Positions 1-6,140 of a DNA stretch of 9,445 bases are shown one piece after another. The position numbers and the translations under genes are program-made. How positions within the stretch are numbered: the stretch's first letter is position 1; each line of letters begins with the position of its first letter. The stretch is from Betaproteobacteria bacterium (GTDB lineage: Bacteria; Pseudomonadota; Gammaproteobacteria; Burkholderiales; SG8-41): the NCBI GenBank assembly GCA_021414185.1, contig JAIOOZ010000554.1:1-9445 (forward strand), given 5' to 3'. The notes beneath the pieces are model-generated. The model ran no database searches. It saw nothing but the letters and a program-made list of their open reading frames with translations, and had not been told where the DNA came from.

Positions 1-204
1 AACGCGCTCCGCGGACACGCCCGGCAGCGCGGCGACGATGATGATTTCGCATTCGTCTTCAAACACGTCGACCGGCGGCTCCCACACGGCGCGCGTGCGA
101 CCGGACGCCGCCAGCCGGAAAAACTGCCGGTGCATGCGGTCAGCCTGGTCGAGCAGATCGCAGGCCTGCGCCCACATCCAGTTTGTCGCGTTACGTGATG
201 TCAT
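1..204 (-). CDS. Hsp20 / alpha-crystallin small heat-shock protein (5' part, runs off the left edge)
   Basis: Sixty-eight codons are visible, starting at the ATG at 204-202 and open to the left edge, so the C-terminal part is outside the window. Small heat-shock proteins are ATP-independent cytoplasmic holdases that bind unfolding proteins. The diagnostic stretch is residues 41-66, where WEPPVDVFED leads into EIIIVAALPGVSAERV. This is the typical entry into the alpha-crystallin domain (W-x-P-x-x-D-x-x-E, then a short beta strand ending in L-P-G-V). Residues 1-40 form a Trp/Met-rich, probably helical N-terminal arm. An AAGGA motif overlapping the trxC stop codon and a nearby GGTGG can serve as ribosome-binding sites. 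The gene lies 18 bases after trxC on the same strand, so cotranscription is likely. Family assignment is solid; the specific paralogue cannot be named. Confidence 0.85.
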   Translation of the reverse strand, partial: MTSRNATNWMWAQACDLLDQADRMHRQFFRLAASGRTRAVWEPPVDVFEDECEIIIVAALPGVSAERV

Positions 205-222
205 GGTTGTCCACCGTAATCC

Positions 223-657
223 TTAAATATTGCCCTTGATCCAGCCGAGCAGCGCAGACCGGTCCAGCGCGCCGGACTGGCGCGCCACTTCGCGCCCATT
301 CTTGAACGCGATCAGCGTCGGTATGCCGCGTATGCCGAAACGCGCTGCCACGTCCGGCTCCGCCTCTGTATTCAGCTTGGCGAGCCGGACGCCGGGCGCC
401 AGTTCCGCTGCCGCTTGTTCGTACGCCGGCGCCATCGCGCGGCACGGACCGCACCATGGCGCCCAGAAATCCACCACCAGCGGCAGCTCGTTGGAACCCA
501 CATGGCGGTCAAAACCCGCCTGCGTCAGCTCGAACGGGGCCGCCGGCATCAATATTTGCCTGCAGTTGCCGCACTTGGCCCCCGCGTCCAGGCGCTCGCG
601 CAATACGCGGTTGGTCGTATTGCAGTGCGGACAGACCACATTGACGTGTTCACTCAT
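223..657 (-). CDS. trxC: Thioredoxin 2 (zinc-ribbon thioredoxin)
   Basis: This 144-residue protein matches the usual length of TrxC, a cytoplasmic thiol-disulfide reductase fed by thioredoxin reductase and often tied to oxidative stress. The N-terminal zinc ribbon is visible as C9-P-H-C12 and C29-G-N-C32. The thioredoxin fold follows from about residue 42, with the active site W68-C69-G70-P71-C72 inside VVDFWAPWCGPC and the cis-proline at P113 in GIPT. All four zinc cysteines and both redox cysteines are present, which separates it from TrxA (no ribbon). The start is the ATG at 657, directly before the conserved N-terminus. The hsp20 gene follows after 18 bases, suggesting a redox/chaperone pair. 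A short palindrome (686-702) lies in the probable leader. Confidence 0.95.
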   Translation of the reverse strand: MSEHVNVVCPHCNTTNRVLRERLDAGAKCGNCRQILMPAAPFELTQAGFDRHVGSNELPLVVDFWAPWCGPCRAMAPAYEQAAAELAPGVRLAKLNTEAEPDVAARFGIRGIPTLIAFKNGREVARQSGALDRSALLGWIKGNI

Positions 658-685
658 ATTCGGACGCCTTCAGCCCTCACAAGTT

Positions 686-702
686 TCCCGGCAAGTCCGG
701 GA
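686..702. repeat. Short perfect inverted repeat in the trxC leader
   Basis: TCCCGG (686-691) and CCGGGA (697-702) are perfect inverted repeats around a five-base spacer, 29 bases before the trxC start. It could be a small leader hairpin or an operator half-site pair. No T-run follows on either strand, so it is not a convincing terminator. Six-base palindromes arise by chance in GC-rich DNA, so a function is only a possibility. Confidence 0.3.
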
Positions 703-837
703 TTTTCCAGGCATTTACATGAGATTGAATGTGCGGGCGAATCGGCAGGATTCAAGCACGCGCGGCGGCGCGCGCTATCTGCTTGTGTCAATTCGGTAAT
801 TGCGCAGCGTCTGCAGGCCGCGGACGCTTATTGGGTG

Positions 838-857
838 CGGCGCGAATGGCCGCGCCG
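838..857 (-). terminator. Possible terminator hairpin after the DUF1993 gene
   Basis: CGGCGCG (838-844) and CGCGCCG (851-857) form a 7-bp stem around a six-base loop. The stem begins seven bases after the stop codon of the DUF1993 gene read on the minus strand. No T-tract follows; the next bases on that strand read CACCCAATAAG. This would therefore be an atypical intrinsic terminator or a 3'-end stabilising hairpin, and chance is possible in GC-rich sequence. Confidence 0.3.
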
Positions 858-864
858 ACTCAAA

Positions 865-1359
865 TCAGGATTTGCCGAGAAAATCCCATTTGCCGACTTC
901 CACGCCGCAATGGCGCAGGATGTCGTGGGCAGTGGTGACATGGAAATAGAAATTGGGCTGCGCGAAATTCAGCAGGTACTGCATGCCGACAAAAGTCAGC
1001 GGGCCGGTGCGCATCTGCAGGGTGATGGATTTCTCTTCCGTGCCGTCGATCTGCGCTTTGCTGAAGGTATTGAGATAGTCGATCGTCTTGCGGATCCTTG
1101 CCAGCAGGTCAGGAAAACTCGCTTCGTTGTCGTCGAACTTGACCGGCTCCAGCCCCGCCAGGCGGGCGACGCAGCCCTTGGCCATGTCGGTCGCGATCTG
1201 CACCTGCTTGGAGAGCGGCAGCATGTCGGGATACAGGCGGCTGTTGATCAGCACCACGGGGTCGATTTTTTTCGCTTCGGCATGCGCCGCGCCTTTTTCT
1301 ATGATGGTCGTCAGATTCTGCAGCATGCGCACGAACACCGGCACCGAAACCTGATACAT
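865..1359 (-). CDS. DUF1993 family protein
   Basis: This 164-residue soluble protein belongs to the DUF1993 family, helical proteins thought to be related to the DinB-like four-helix fold; no reaction is established. It carries the characteristic start MYQVSVPVFVRMLQNL and the typical C-terminus FHVTTAHDILRHCGVEVGKWDFLG (residues 139-162), with histidines at 140, 145 and 150 that could bind a metal. The ATG at 1359 was chosen because it matches the usual N-terminus of the family. The frame can be extended upstream to a GTG at 1425, but those 22 extra residues look unlike the family. No strong Shine-Dalgarno is seen before 1359, so the start is less certain than the family call. It lies 89 bases downstream of the hfq-like gene on the same strand. 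Confidence 0.85.
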   Translation of the reverse strand: MYQVSVPVFVRMLQNLTTIIEKGAAHAEAKKIDPVVLINSRLYPDMLPLSKQVQIATDMAKGCVARLAGLEPVKFDDNEASFPDLLARIRKTIDYLNTFSKAQIDGTEEKSITLQMRTGPLTFVGMQYLLNFAQPNFYFHVTTAHDILRHCGVEVGKWDFLGKS

Positions 1360-1448
1360 CGAAATGGTGATGTCAGAACTTTCCTGGAGATAGTGGTAGA
1401 AAAACAAGGTTGATTGCGAACGCACGGAACTTGCGGACCCGCGCGCTG

Positions 1449-1856
1449 TTAATTGTCGTCGGTGCTCCTGACCACCCGGCGCTTGGTGCGCACCACTATG
1501 GTCGGCTGGCGCGGTGTGCGCGGCGTGGCAGCGACTTCGATTTCTGCAAGTGCGCGCGGCGCGCTTTTCTTCGCGGCGCCGGCGCTCTTGGCGGCGGCCA
1601 GCGTCAGCGGCTGGATGGTTGATATCGCGTGCTTGTAGACGTGGTCGGATATTTCGCCTTCCAGCAGTATCACGTAATCGTCGAACGATGCAATCTTGCC
1701 TTCCAGTTTGAGCCCGTTGACGAGGAATATCGCCACCGTCCGGCGATCTTTCGCCAGTTCGGTGAGGAAGCGGTGCTGGGCGGGCGGCGCGCGCTCCGTG
1801 CCCTTCGCTTTCTTGGCCGCGCCGGTTTTCTTCACGCCTGCTTTTTGCACTGCCAT
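1449..1856 (-). CDS. Hfq-like RNA chaperone (Sm-like) with extended N- and C-termini
   Basis: This 135-residue protein has an Hfq/Sm core at about residues 27-85: QHRFL, then IFLVNGLKLEGKI (Sm1), then YKHAISTI (Sm2). Hfq forms hexamers that pair small RNAs with mRNAs. Canonical betaproteobacterial Hfq is about 80 residues. Here the core is preceded by 26 residues rich in Lys and Ala and followed by about 50 residues with repeated Pro/Arg/Lys, ending in TDDN. The proximal-site K75 and H76 are kept. By my alignment to E. coli Hfq, Q41 becomes D60, Y25 becomes F44, and the arginine rim RRER becomes AKDR. The start at 1856 has AGGA twelve bases upstream; a longer frame to 1919 lacks support. It is probably a second Hfq-type protein rather than the main one, so no symbol is given. 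Confidence 0.85.
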   Translation of the reverse strand: MAVQKAGVKKTGAAKKAKGTERAPPAQHRFLTELAKDRRTVAIFLVNGLKLEGKIASFDDYVILLEGEISDHVYKHAISTIQPLTLAAAKSAGAAKKSAPRALAEIEVAATPRTPRQPTIVVRTKRRVVRSTDDN

Positions 1857-1928
1857 TCGTTCGTATCCTGATAATTGCGGGGTACCGCTGGCGCCGGCCG
1901 GAACTCGCCGCCGCCGCACACGCGGATA

Positions 1929-1959
1929 TTGATGGGAGGCTCCAAGGCTCTAGTATACT
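1929..1959 (+). promoter_or_regulatory. Candidate sigma70-type promoter for rdgC
   Basis: TATACT at 1954-1959 resembles a -10 box and TTGATG at 1929-1934 a -35 box; the 19-base spacer is longer than ideal. The -10 lies 24 bases before the rdgC ATG. The -10 sits in the perfect palindrome AGTATACT (1953-1960? core 1952-1959 region), so a -10-like hexamer can be read on both strands in this divergent hfq-like/rdgC spacer. A run of seven T (1966-1972) follows. Assignment is by eye only. Confidence 0.4.
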
Positions 1960-1983
1960 GCGTCCTTTTTTTGCGCGGACTTC

Positions 1984-2895
1984 ATGCGATTCAAAAACCT
2001 GCTCGTTTACCGGCTCGACGCCAAATGGAGCCTCGATACCGGTTCCCTCGAAAAAATACTCGCTGGCCGTGCACTACAGCCGTGCAGCAGCTTCGAAATG
2101 GAAAGCCACGGCTGGATTCCCGGACCGCAGGGCGACCAGTTCCTGTATACGCTCAACCGGCACAGTCTGTTGACACTGGGTGTTGAGCAAAAGATCCTGC
2201 CCGCTTCCGTCGTGCGGCAACTTGCGGCGGACCGCGCCGCCGAGGCGGCCGTCAAGCAAGGCCACAGCATAGGCCGCAAGCAAATGCGCGAAATCAAGGA
2301 GCGCGTGTTCGATGAGCTCCTGCCGCGCGCGCTTACACGCCGTCAGACCACCCCGGCCTGGATAGACTCCACCAACCGCTGGTTCGTGGTCGATACGGTC
2401 GCCGAATCCAAGGCCGAACGCGTATGCGAGACCCTGCTCAAATCCGGCGCTGATTTCCCGGCCAAGCGGCTCGATACCCAATTGTCGCCGGCCGTCGCCA
2501 TGACGGGCTGGTTGACCAAGGGCGTGATCTCGCCTGAATTTACGATCGATCAGGACCTCGAACTGCGGGCGGGCGACGCCAACAAGGCGACCGTGCGCTA
2601 CGTCCGGCACGACCTCGCCGGCAAGGACATCCAGACCCATATTGCCGCCGGCAAAACCGCCACCCGCCTCGGCATGACGTGGAAAGACAAAATCTCCTTC
2701 GTGCTGACGGAAAACCTGCAGATCAAACGCATCCAGTTCGTAAACATCATGAAACAGGAAACCGAGCAGCAGGTCGAGAACAAGGAGGAGGAGTTCGATC
2801 TAAACTTTGCGCTGATGACCGGCGAGCTGTCGCTGCTGCTGGCCGATCTCGTCAAGCTGCTGGGCGGGGAAAAACTCGCCGAAACCCGGGCCTGA
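1984..2895 (+). CDS. rdgC: Recombination-associated protein RdgC
   Basis: This protein is 303 residues long, the same length as E. coli RdgC. RdgC is a nucleoid-associated protein that forms a ring-shaped dimer around double-stranded DNA and restrains RecA-mediated recombination. Family hallmarks seen are the N-terminal MRFKNLLVYRL, the G-W-x-P segment at 43-46, EQKILPASVVRQL (68-80), and ELLPRALTRRQTT (111-123) followed by WIDS. The acidic stretch ENKEEEFDLNFALMTGEL near residue 270 and the C-terminal LVKLLGGEK are also typical. It starts at ATG 1984 with only a weak ribosome-binding site. It runs divergently from the hfq-like gene and converges with the YciI-family gene, 24 bases from that gene's stop codon. 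Confidence 0.95.
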   Translation: MRFKNLLVYRLDAKWSLDTGSLEKILAGRALQPCSSFEMESHGWIPGPQGDQFLYTLNRHSLLTLGVEQKILPASVVRQLAADRAAEAAVKQGHSIGRKQMREIKERVFDELLPRALTRRQTTPAWIDSTNRWFVVDTVAESKAERVCETLLKSGADFPAKRLDTQLSPAVAMTGWLTKGVISPEFTIDQDLELRAGDANKATVRYVRHDLAGKDIQTHIAAGKTATRLGMTWKDKISFVLTENLQIKRIQFVNIMKQETEQQVENKEEEFDLNFALMTGELSLLLADLVKLLGGEKLAETRA

Positions 2896-2919
2896 CCGCA
2901 AACACGCCGGGGACGCGGA

Positions 2920-3222
2920 CTACGCGCCCTCCGCCGCTTCGGGGTTCCACTGCCCTTTGTTCATGCGCGTGATCGTAACGCTGGCGAACACGCCGGTCTG
3001 GGTAAAAGGGTCGCCGTCGGAAAATGCTTTCGCCTCGGCGCGGGTTTTCACGTTGACGACGAACAGGCTGCCCGTCGCAGTCGCGCCGTCGTCGGACTGC
3101 GTCGCGCCGGCCAGCACCAGTATGCCCTTCTGGCTTTTCAGGTAGTCGCGATGCGGCTGCAGCACCGCAGCGCGCGCCGCCGCGGTATTCGGCTTGTCAG
3201 TGCAGGATATGGCCCACAGCAT
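2920..3222 (-). CDS. YciI family protein
   Basis: This 100-residue protein has the YCII-related fold, a small ferredoxin-like dimer. Its start MLWAISCTDKP, the central HRDYL (24-28), LVLAGATQSDDG, GSLFVVNVKTRAEAKAF and DPFTQTGVFASVTI are typical. Family members carry a conserved His/Asp pair thought to act in an undefined cleavage or dehalogenase-like reaction; the exact role is not established. The ATG at 3222 is preceded by a good GGAG ribosome-binding site about seven bases upstream, which fixes the start. A much longer open frame runs upstream antisense to the ClpX-like gene, but it has no family resemblance before this ATG. It converges on rdgC and diverges from the ClpX-like gene. Confidence 0.88.
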   Translation of the reverse strand: MLWAISCTDKPNTAAARAAVLQPHRDYLKSQKGILVLAGATQSDDGATATGSLFVVNVKTRAEAKAFSDGDPFTQTGVFASVTITRMNKGQWNPEAAEGA

Positions 3223-3300
3223 ATCTAGTCTCCAATTGATTGACGGGGGTCGCGCGGAACGCCGCTGCGCATGGCAGGTCAGGCATATGATATTGCATTT

Positions 3301-3328
3301 GCGGCAGGGCATTCTGCCCAATTGCCGC
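3301..3328. repeat. Imperfect 28-base hairpin in the divergent yciI/clpX-like spacer
   Basis: GCGGCA (3301-3306) pairs with TGCCGC (3323-3328), and GGGCA (3307-3311) pairs with TGCCC (3315-3319). This gives an 11-bp stem with a TTC loop and one three-base AAT bulge. It lies 78 bases before the yciI start and 80 bases before the clpX-like start. There is no T-run on either side, so it is more likely an operator-like palindrome or leader structure than a terminator. Its function is unknown. Confidence 0.5.
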
Positions 3329-3396
3329 GGCGCGACCGATTTACTTGACGGCTGCGCCGGTGTAGCGGAAGCTTTTGCAGCGCCAGCCGACCTAAT

Positions 3397-3402
3397 GGGG
3401 AT
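3397..3402 (+). promoter_or_regulatory. Ribosome-binding site supporting a TTG start for the ClpX-like gene
   Basis: GGGGAT lies seven to eight bases before TTG 3409-3411. The upstream in-frame sequence reaches a TGA at 3346-3348 without an ATG or GTG start. The nearby ATG at 3395 is in another frame and meets a stop after ten codons. This makes TTG the best initiation codon. Confidence 0.55.
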
Positions 3403-3408
3403 ACGACC

Positions 3409-4419
3409 TTGCTCGATAAGAGAATAAAGCCGAGTTTCATCGTCAAATATCTCGACCAGTACGTGATCGGCCAGGATGAAGCCAAGAAAATTCTGGCGGT
3501 CGCTGTCTATTCGCATTACAAGAAACTCGAAAAATCGCAGAAGGACGCGGTTGAAATCGCCAAGAGCAACGTGCTGCTCATCGGCCCCTCCGGCACCGGC
3601 AAGACCCTGCTGTGCGAAACGCTGGCCAAAATCCTCGGCGTGCCGTTTGTCACCGCGGACGCCACTTCGCTCGCGCAAACCAAGTTCGTCAACGAGGAAA
3701 TCGAGGCGATCCTGCAGCGGCTGGTCGACAAGGCCGACGGCAGCATCGCGCGCGCGCAACTCGGCATCGTATTCATCGACGAAATCGACAAGCTGAAAGC
3801 GCCCGCCGGCGAAACCCGCAGCACCTCCGGCGAAAGCGTGCAGCACTCGCTGCTGAAAATCATGGAAGGCTACCCGGCCAAGCTTGCAAGCAAGGAGTAT
3901 GTAGACACCACCAACATCCTGTTCATCTGCGGCGGCGCGTTCGTCGGCCTCGAGAACATCATGGCCAAAACGCACGGCTACGGCTTCATTTCGACGACCA
4001 ACGACGACAACCAGAACATACTCGACCGCCTCAACACGCGCGTGAAGCCGACCGATCTTTTCGAGTTCGGGCTGATCCCCGAATTCACCGGCCGCCTGCC
4101 CATCATCGCCAACTTCCAGACCCTCACCAAGAAAATGCTGGTGAGGATCATGACCGAGCCGAAAAACTCGATCTACAACCAGTTCCGCGAGATTTTCAAG
4201 AACGAAGGCGTCGAGCTCACCATCGAGCCCAAGGTCTTCGAGCAGATTTCGGACATCGCGATGGAATACAAAACCGGCGCGCGCAGCCTGCGCGGGATAT
4301 TCGAGGAACTGATCAACCCGCTTCTCTACATGGTGCCGGACGACAGCACGATAGAAAAAGTCGTGATCACCTCGCTGTTTACCGACGCCCGCATCATCAG
4401 GAAATCCGCCGCCGCGTAG
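3409..4419 (+). CDS. ClpX-like AAA+ ATPase without zinc-binding domain and with altered pore loops
   Basis: This 336-residue protein matches the AAA+ core of ClpX, an ATP-driven unfoldase that normally feeds ClpP. Visible motifs are the YVIGQDEAKK entry (18-27), Walker A GPSGTGKT (59-66), Walker B IVFIDEID (120-127), the sensor-1 region ILFICGGAF (170-178), the arginine-finger region PEFTGRLP (224-231) and sensor-2 GAR-S-LR (290-295). The N-terminal zinc-binding domain (about 60 residues in ClpX) is absent. By alignment to E. coli ClpX from memory, pore loop 1 GYVG is replaced by KFVN (92-95), the RKH/pore-2 segment is about ten residues shorter and lacks RKH, and the IGF ClpP-contact tripeptide is YGF (191-193). 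It is probably an ATPase paralogue with its own substrates; ClpP partnership is doubtful. The start is TTG. Confidence 0.88.
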   Translation: MLDKRIKPSFIVKYLDQYVIGQDEAKKILAVAVYSHYKKLEKSQKDAVEIAKSNVLLIGPSGTGKTLLCETLAKILGVPFVTADATSLAQTKFVNEEIEAILQRLVDKADGSIARAQLGIVFIDEIDKLKAPAGETRSTSGESVQHSLLKIMEGYPAKLASKEYVDTTNILFICGGAFVGLENIMAKTHGYGFISTTNDDNQNILDRLNTRVKPTDLFEFGLIPEFTGRLPIIANFQTLTKKMLVRIMTEPKNSIYNQFREIFKNEGVELTIEPKVFEQISDIAMEYKTGARSLRGIFEELINPLLYMVPDDSTIEKVVITSLFTDARIIRKSAAA

Positions 4420-4431
4420 AGTTTCACCGCC

Positions 4432-4460
4432 TTGCCGCGTCCAGCGCGCGCGGGCATACT
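4432..4460 (+). promoter_or_regulatory. Candidate sigma70 promoter upstream of the 344-residue gene
   Basis: TTGCCG (4432-4437) and CATACT (4455-4460) are separated by 17 bases and match the sigma70 consensus at four of six positions each. They lie 57 bases before the ATG at 4517, in the 97-base gap after the ClpX-like gene. If real, the unknown gene and selenoprotein are transcribed as their own unit rather than only by read-through. Confidence 0.4.
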
Positions 4461-4516
4461 GTGAACCCAGGCAACGGCCCGCCGAGGCCGCACTTCCCGC
4501 CACGCGAGGTCTCCCC

Positions 4517-5551
4517 ATGCAATTGAAGTCCCGTTATCACGAAGCGCCCGACATGGCAGCCGCCATGGAGCTTTGCTACGCCAAAGGCTGGACCGATGGG
4601 CTGCCGGTCGTGCCGCCGACCGCAGATCGCGTTGCCGACATGCTCGCGGCGGTCAAGCTCGAGCCGGACCACGAAGTCGCCTTCATCGAGAACCGCCAGG
4701 TCTCGGTGACCGCCGAAAAAATCGCGATCAATGCGGTACTCGCCGGCTGCAAACCCGAATACATGCCGGTCGTCGTCGCGGCGGTCGAAGCGCTTGCCGA
4801 TCCGCTGTACGGCTACCACGGCCCCGCCACCAGCACTGGCGGCTCCGCGGTGCTGATGATCGTGAACGGCCCGATCGCCCGCGAACTCGACATGAACTGT
4901 GGCGACAATCTGTTCGGCCCCGGCTGGCGCTCCAATGCGACGATAGGCCGCGCGGTGCGTCTCATCATGCGCAACACCATAGGCACGCTGCCCGGCGAAC
5001 TCGATCGCAGCAGCCTCGGTCATCCCGGCAAATACACCTACTGCATCGCCGAGAATGAAGCGCAAAGCCCGTGGCCCGGGCTGCATGTCAGCCGCGGCTT
5101 CAAGCCCGAACAAAATGCAGTGACCATCATGGCCGCACTCGGCGTGCATCAATATTCGAACGGGCTCTCCGCCACGCCGGAAGGTATCCTCACGACGGCG
5201 TGCGCGCAAATGCGCATTTCCGCCGGCACCTCGCGCAAGACGTTCTATGCCATGATATTTGCCGGCGAGCACATGGCGATCATTGCCAAGGCGGGCTGGA
5301 CGCGCGACGACGTCAAAAATTATTGTGCCGAGCACACACAGGTTTCGCTCGCCGAATTGAAACGCATCAACATCAGGGACGGCAGCGTTACGCCCGAGGA
5401 CGAAACCACGATGATGTCGCTGGTGCACGAGCCGAACGACTTTCTCGTCGTCATGGCGGGCGGCCTCGCCGGCGTGCAGTCGGCCTTCATTCCCGGCTGG
5501 GGCGGCAGAAGCGGCTCGCAGGCGGTCACCAAGGAAATCCGCCGCCCGTGA
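4517..5551 (+). CDS. Conserved protein of unknown function, partner of the UGSC selenoprotein
   Basis: This is a 344-residue, apparently soluble protein with no signal peptide or clear membrane segment. I cannot assign a reaction. Conserved-looking stretches are GWTDGLPVVPPT (24-35), AGCKPEYMPVVVAAVEAL (76-93), IVNGPIARELDMNCGDNLFGPG (115-136), SNATIGRAVRLIMRN (139-153), GHPGKYTYCIAENE (168-181) and a Gly-rich C-terminal VVMAGGLAGVQ near 311-321. Six cysteines (20, 78, 128, 176, 229, 270) are spread out, with no CxxC. I recall similar GWTDGLPVVPPT proteins next to, or fused with, UGSC-family proteins; this is memory, not a search. The gene ends 46 bases before the selenoprotein start. The start has GAGG seven bases upstream. 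It probably forms a functional pair with the next gene. Confidence 0.75.
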   Translation: MQLKSRYHEAPDMAAAMELCYAKGWTDGLPVVPPTADRVADMLAAVKLEPDHEVAFIENRQVSVTAEKIAINAVLAGCKPEYMPVVVAAVEALADPLYGYHGPATSTGGSAVLMIVNGPIARELDMNCGDNLFGPGWRSNATIGRAVRLIMRNTIGTLPGELDRSSLGHPGKYTYCIAENEAQSPWPGLHVSRGFKPEQNAVTIMAALGVHQYSNGLSATPEGILTTACAQMRISAGTSRKTFYAMIFAGEHMAIIAKAGWTRDDVKNYCAEHTQVSLAELKRINIRDGSVTPEDETTMMSLVHEPNDFLVVMAGGLAGVQSAFIPGWGGRSGSQAVTKEIRRP

Positions 5552-5597
5552 AGCGGCTCGATCAGTTCCAATCGTCAGGCAAACCAGGGAGAACATC

Positions 5598-6137
5598 ATG
5601 TCCGTGCGCATCTACGACCCCACCATCGAAGCCAAAGGACGCAAGATCGCTTACGCGCCGCGGCCGAAGTCGCTCGCCGGCCTGCGCGTCGGCCTCGTTG
5701 ACAACTCGAAACACAATTCGGACCAGCTGCTGATGCGGATTGCAGGATTGCTTGAAAGCGACTACGGCGTGAAAACGCACGTGATGCGGCGCAAGAAAAG
5801 CGCGGGCATCCCGCCGTCGGACGAAATCGTGAAAGAATTCAAAGCCGCCTGCGACGTCGTCGTCGCCGGCGTCGGTGATTGAGGGTCATGCAGCTCGGGC
5901 AGTGTGCTCGACAGCATAGTTTTCGAACAGCAGGGCGTGCCCTCCGCGTCCATCATCACCGACGTGTTCATGCGCACCGGCCAGGCGATGGCGCGCTCGT
6001 GGGGACTCAAGGAATTCAAGTTCCTCGCCATGCCGCACCCGATTGCGAACCTCACCGACCAGCAGCTCGATGAACGGGCGCGCGACATCACGCCGCAAGT
6101 CGTGAAGCTTCTGCTCGAAGGCCAGGCCGCAAAATAG
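5598..6137 (+). CDS. UGSC-family selenoprotein (in-frame TGA read as selenocysteine at residue 95)
   Basis: From ATG 5598 (GGGAG upstream) the frame runs 94 codons to TGA 5880-5882 and continues, in the same frame, for 84 codons to TAG 6135-6137, giving 179 residues with Sec at position 95. Around the TGA the protein reads VVAGVGD-U-GSCSSGSVLDSIVFEQ, giving U95-G96-S97-C98, the signature of the UGSC family, a selenoprotein family first noted in environmental sequence data. Sec and Cys98 presumably form a redox pair; the substrate is unknown. The N-terminal half has GLRVGLVDNSKHNSDQLL (about 28-45), suggestive of an alpha/beta fold. Codon use is alike on both sides of the TGA, and a SECIS-like stem-loop follows it. 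A Cys-to-stop mutation is the alternative, but the motif and structure argue against it. Sec machinery is not in this window. Confidence 0.9.
5883..5917 (+). promoter_or_regulatory. Bacterial SECIS-like stem-loop after the Sec TGA
   Basis: Bases 5888-5917 fold into a hairpin. AUGC (5888-5891) pairs with GCAU (5914-5917); A5892/A5913 is a mismatch; G5893 pairs with C5912; C5894 is bulged; U5895-C5896 pair with G5910-A5911; GGGCA (5897-5901) pairs with UGCUC (5905-5909) through one G-U pair; the loop is GUG (5902-5904). That gives 12 base pairs. The apical loop starts 19 bases after the TGA and has G in first position, which fits the described bacterial SECIS layout (stem-loop just downstream, loop roughly 16-37 bases away, G near the loop start). 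It would recruit SelB with Sec-tRNA. Pairing was done by hand. Confidence 0.75.
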
Positions 6138-6140
6138 CCG

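Noticed and set aside
786..791. Perfect TTGACA on the minus strand upstream of trxC
   Set aside because: No -10-like hexamer is found 16-18 bases downstream (the sequence there is GCGCGCCGCCG), so it does not make a recognisable sigma70 promoter.
2920..4518. A 532-codon open frame on the minus strand
   Set aside because: Only its last 100 codons (from ATG 3222) match a family (YciI). The rest is antisense to the ClpX-like gene and lies open because of GC-rich codon usage.
4424..5611. A 395-codon open frame on the minus strand opposite the 344-residue gene
   Set aside because: The translation is His/Arg/Gly-rich with no family pattern, whereas the plus-strand frame has clear conserved motifs and a ribosome-binding site.
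5904..6137. A separate small gene starting at GTG 5904 or ATG 5970 after the TGA
   Set aside because: It is in the same frame as the upstream part, lacks a ribosome-binding site, and its N-terminus is the middle of the UGSC family domain. Read-through of the TGA explains it better.
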